Assembly: GCA_009782665.1 (NCBI GenBank)
Contig: WRIP01000082.1
Coordinates: 1 to 6,307, forward strand
Direction: 5' to 3'
Length of the DNA stretch: 6,307 nt
Source: Oscillospiraceae bacterium
GTDB taxonomy: Bacteria > Bacillota > Clostridia > Oscillospirales > Ruminococcaceae
Shown here: positions 5,523-6,307 of the stretch, piece by piece
Numbering within the stretch: the first letter of the stretch is position 1
Layout: the number at the start of each line of letters is the position of its first letter
The notes under the pieces: generated by a model
What the model was told of the DNA's origin: nothing
Seen by the model: the letters and a program-made list of their open reading frames with translations, nothing else
Databases searched by the model: none
Made by a program: the position numbers and the translations under genes

Positions 5523-6307
5523 ATGGGTAGCGTTTTATCGAAACTACTCGAAGGAGCCGCTCAGTTCGGAGCAGCTGACGGCTGGAAGTTCATCATAATG
5601 ATAATTGTGGGTCTAGGTCTGATTGCTCTGGCTATCTTCAAGGACTATGAACCACTATTGCTGCTTCCAATGGGATTCGGGTGTATTCTTTGTAATATGC
5701 CACTCTCACATGCGGTAGGTGAGGATGGGTTTTTAACCGTACTCTATGATTCGGGAATAGCCAATGAACTGTTCCCGGTGCTACTATTCATAGGAATAGG
5801 AGCAATGATAGACTTTAACCCGCTGTTTACCCAACCGGTGACCTTGTTCTTCGGAGCAGCCGCTCAGTTCGGTATCTTTGCAGCAATGTTGATCGCAGTA
5901 CTCTGTAATTTCTTCTTGCCTGTACCTTTTACCATACGTGAAGCAGCTGCCATCGGAATAATTGGAGCGGCAGACGGTCCCAGTGCGATTTTCATCGGTA
6001 ACCTATTCGCTCCTAGATATATGGGTTCGATTATGGTGGCAGCCTACAGCTATATGTCGTTGGTACCGCTGATTCAACCTCCGGTTGTTAAGCTGATTAC
6101 CACCAGAAAAGAGCGATTAATTCGTATGGTGTCCGACTATGATAAGAAGGCTCCGAAATCAGTTCGTATACTCTTCCCCATCATCGTCACCATAGTCGCC
6201 GGTGTGGTAGCACCGATGTCTACCTCTCTTATTGGTTCACTGATGTTTGGAAATCTCCTAAGAGAATGTGGTGTGACCGAAAAACTCTCGCTTGCGGCAC
6301 AGAACGA
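5523..6307 (+). CDS. sodium-translocating decarboxylase beta subunit (OadB/GcdB/MmdB family), 3' partial
   Basis: The first 261 residues of a polytopic membrane protein. The frame is open to the window end, and family members have about 370-430 residues, so roughly 110 or more are missing. The beta subunit couples decarboxylation of a biotin-bound carboxyl group to export of sodium ions. Seen here: a first membrane helix FIIMIIVGLGLIALAIF (23-39), then KDYEPLLLLPMGFGCILCN (40-58), ELFPVLLFIGIGAMIDFNPL (82-101), FGAAAQFGIFAAML (110-123), the signature IIGAADGPSAIF (146-157), AAYSYMSLVPLIQPP (173-187) and GSLMFGNLLRECGV (238-251). Asp151 and Tyr177 align by spacing with Asp203 and Tyr229 of Klebsiella OadB, known as functionally important. 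DGPS replaces the more common DGPT. The substrate (oxaloacetate, methylmalonyl-CoA or glutaconyl-CoA) cannot be told without the alpha subunit, which is not in the window. It has its own strong promoter 104 bases after tag. Confidence 0.92.
   Translation, partial: MGSVLSKLLEGAAQFGAADGWKFIIMIIVGLGLIALAIFKDYEPLLLLPMGFGCILCNMPLSHAVGEDGFLTVLYDSGIANELFPVLLFIGIGAMIDFNPLFTQPVTLFFGAAAQFGIFAAMLIAVLCNFFLPVPFTIREAAAIGIIGAADGPSAIFIGNLFAPRYMGSIMVAAYSYMSLVPLIQPPVVKLITTRKERLIRMVSDYDKKAPKSVRILFPIIVTIVAGVVAPMSTSLIGSLMFGNLLRECGVTEKLSLAAQN

Overview
This 6.3 kb window is a compact bacterial region. All genes are on the + strand, with short spacers, strong purine-rich ribosome binding sites and sigma-70-type promoters. 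G+C is moderate to low, roughly 40% by eye. The gene families (a BtrH/C39-like protein, a QW-repeat toroid protein, a TM1586-type nitroreductase and the membrane subunit of a sodium-pumping decarboxylase) suggest an anaerobic Gram-positive bacterium, probably Clostridia-like Bacillota. No species can be named from the sequence alone. The standard genetic code fits: no complete frame is interrupted by TGA. Five of the seven visible stop codons are TAG and none is TGA.

Region 1 (1-2576) holds a tight run of four little-characterised genes with gaps of 26, 11 and 24 bases. They are the C-terminal part of a BtrH/C39-peptidase-like protein (cut by the window start), an alpha/alpha-toroid protein with QW-like motifs, a small VOC (glyoxalase-fold) protein and a MmcQ/YjbR-fold protein. 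A hairpin followed by a T-rich run (2545-2576) probably ends this transcript.

Region 2 (2577-2913) has no convincing gene. It contains nested inverted repeats (2640-2751), an AT-rich inverted repeat (2777-2807), an extended -10 promoter (2818-2846) and a bulged hairpin (2869-2898) just before the next start codon.

Region 3 (2914-5396) is a second probable operon: an Fsr-like major facilitator efflux protein, a nitroreductase-like flavoprotein with a GTG start, and 3-methyladenine DNA glycosylase I (tag). Together they suggest handling of toxic small molecules (export, reduction, repair of alkylated DNA), but that link is inference.

Region 4 (5397-6307) starts with a near-consensus promoter (TTGACC, 17-base spacer, TATAAT) driving the beta subunit of a sodium-translocating decarboxylase of the OadB/GcdB/MmdB family, which runs off the window end. 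Its partner subunits are not in view, so the substrate cannot be told. I found no CRISPR array, tRNA, rRNA, insertion sequence or clearly new system. The least explained parts are the four-gene run and the structured intergenic region.
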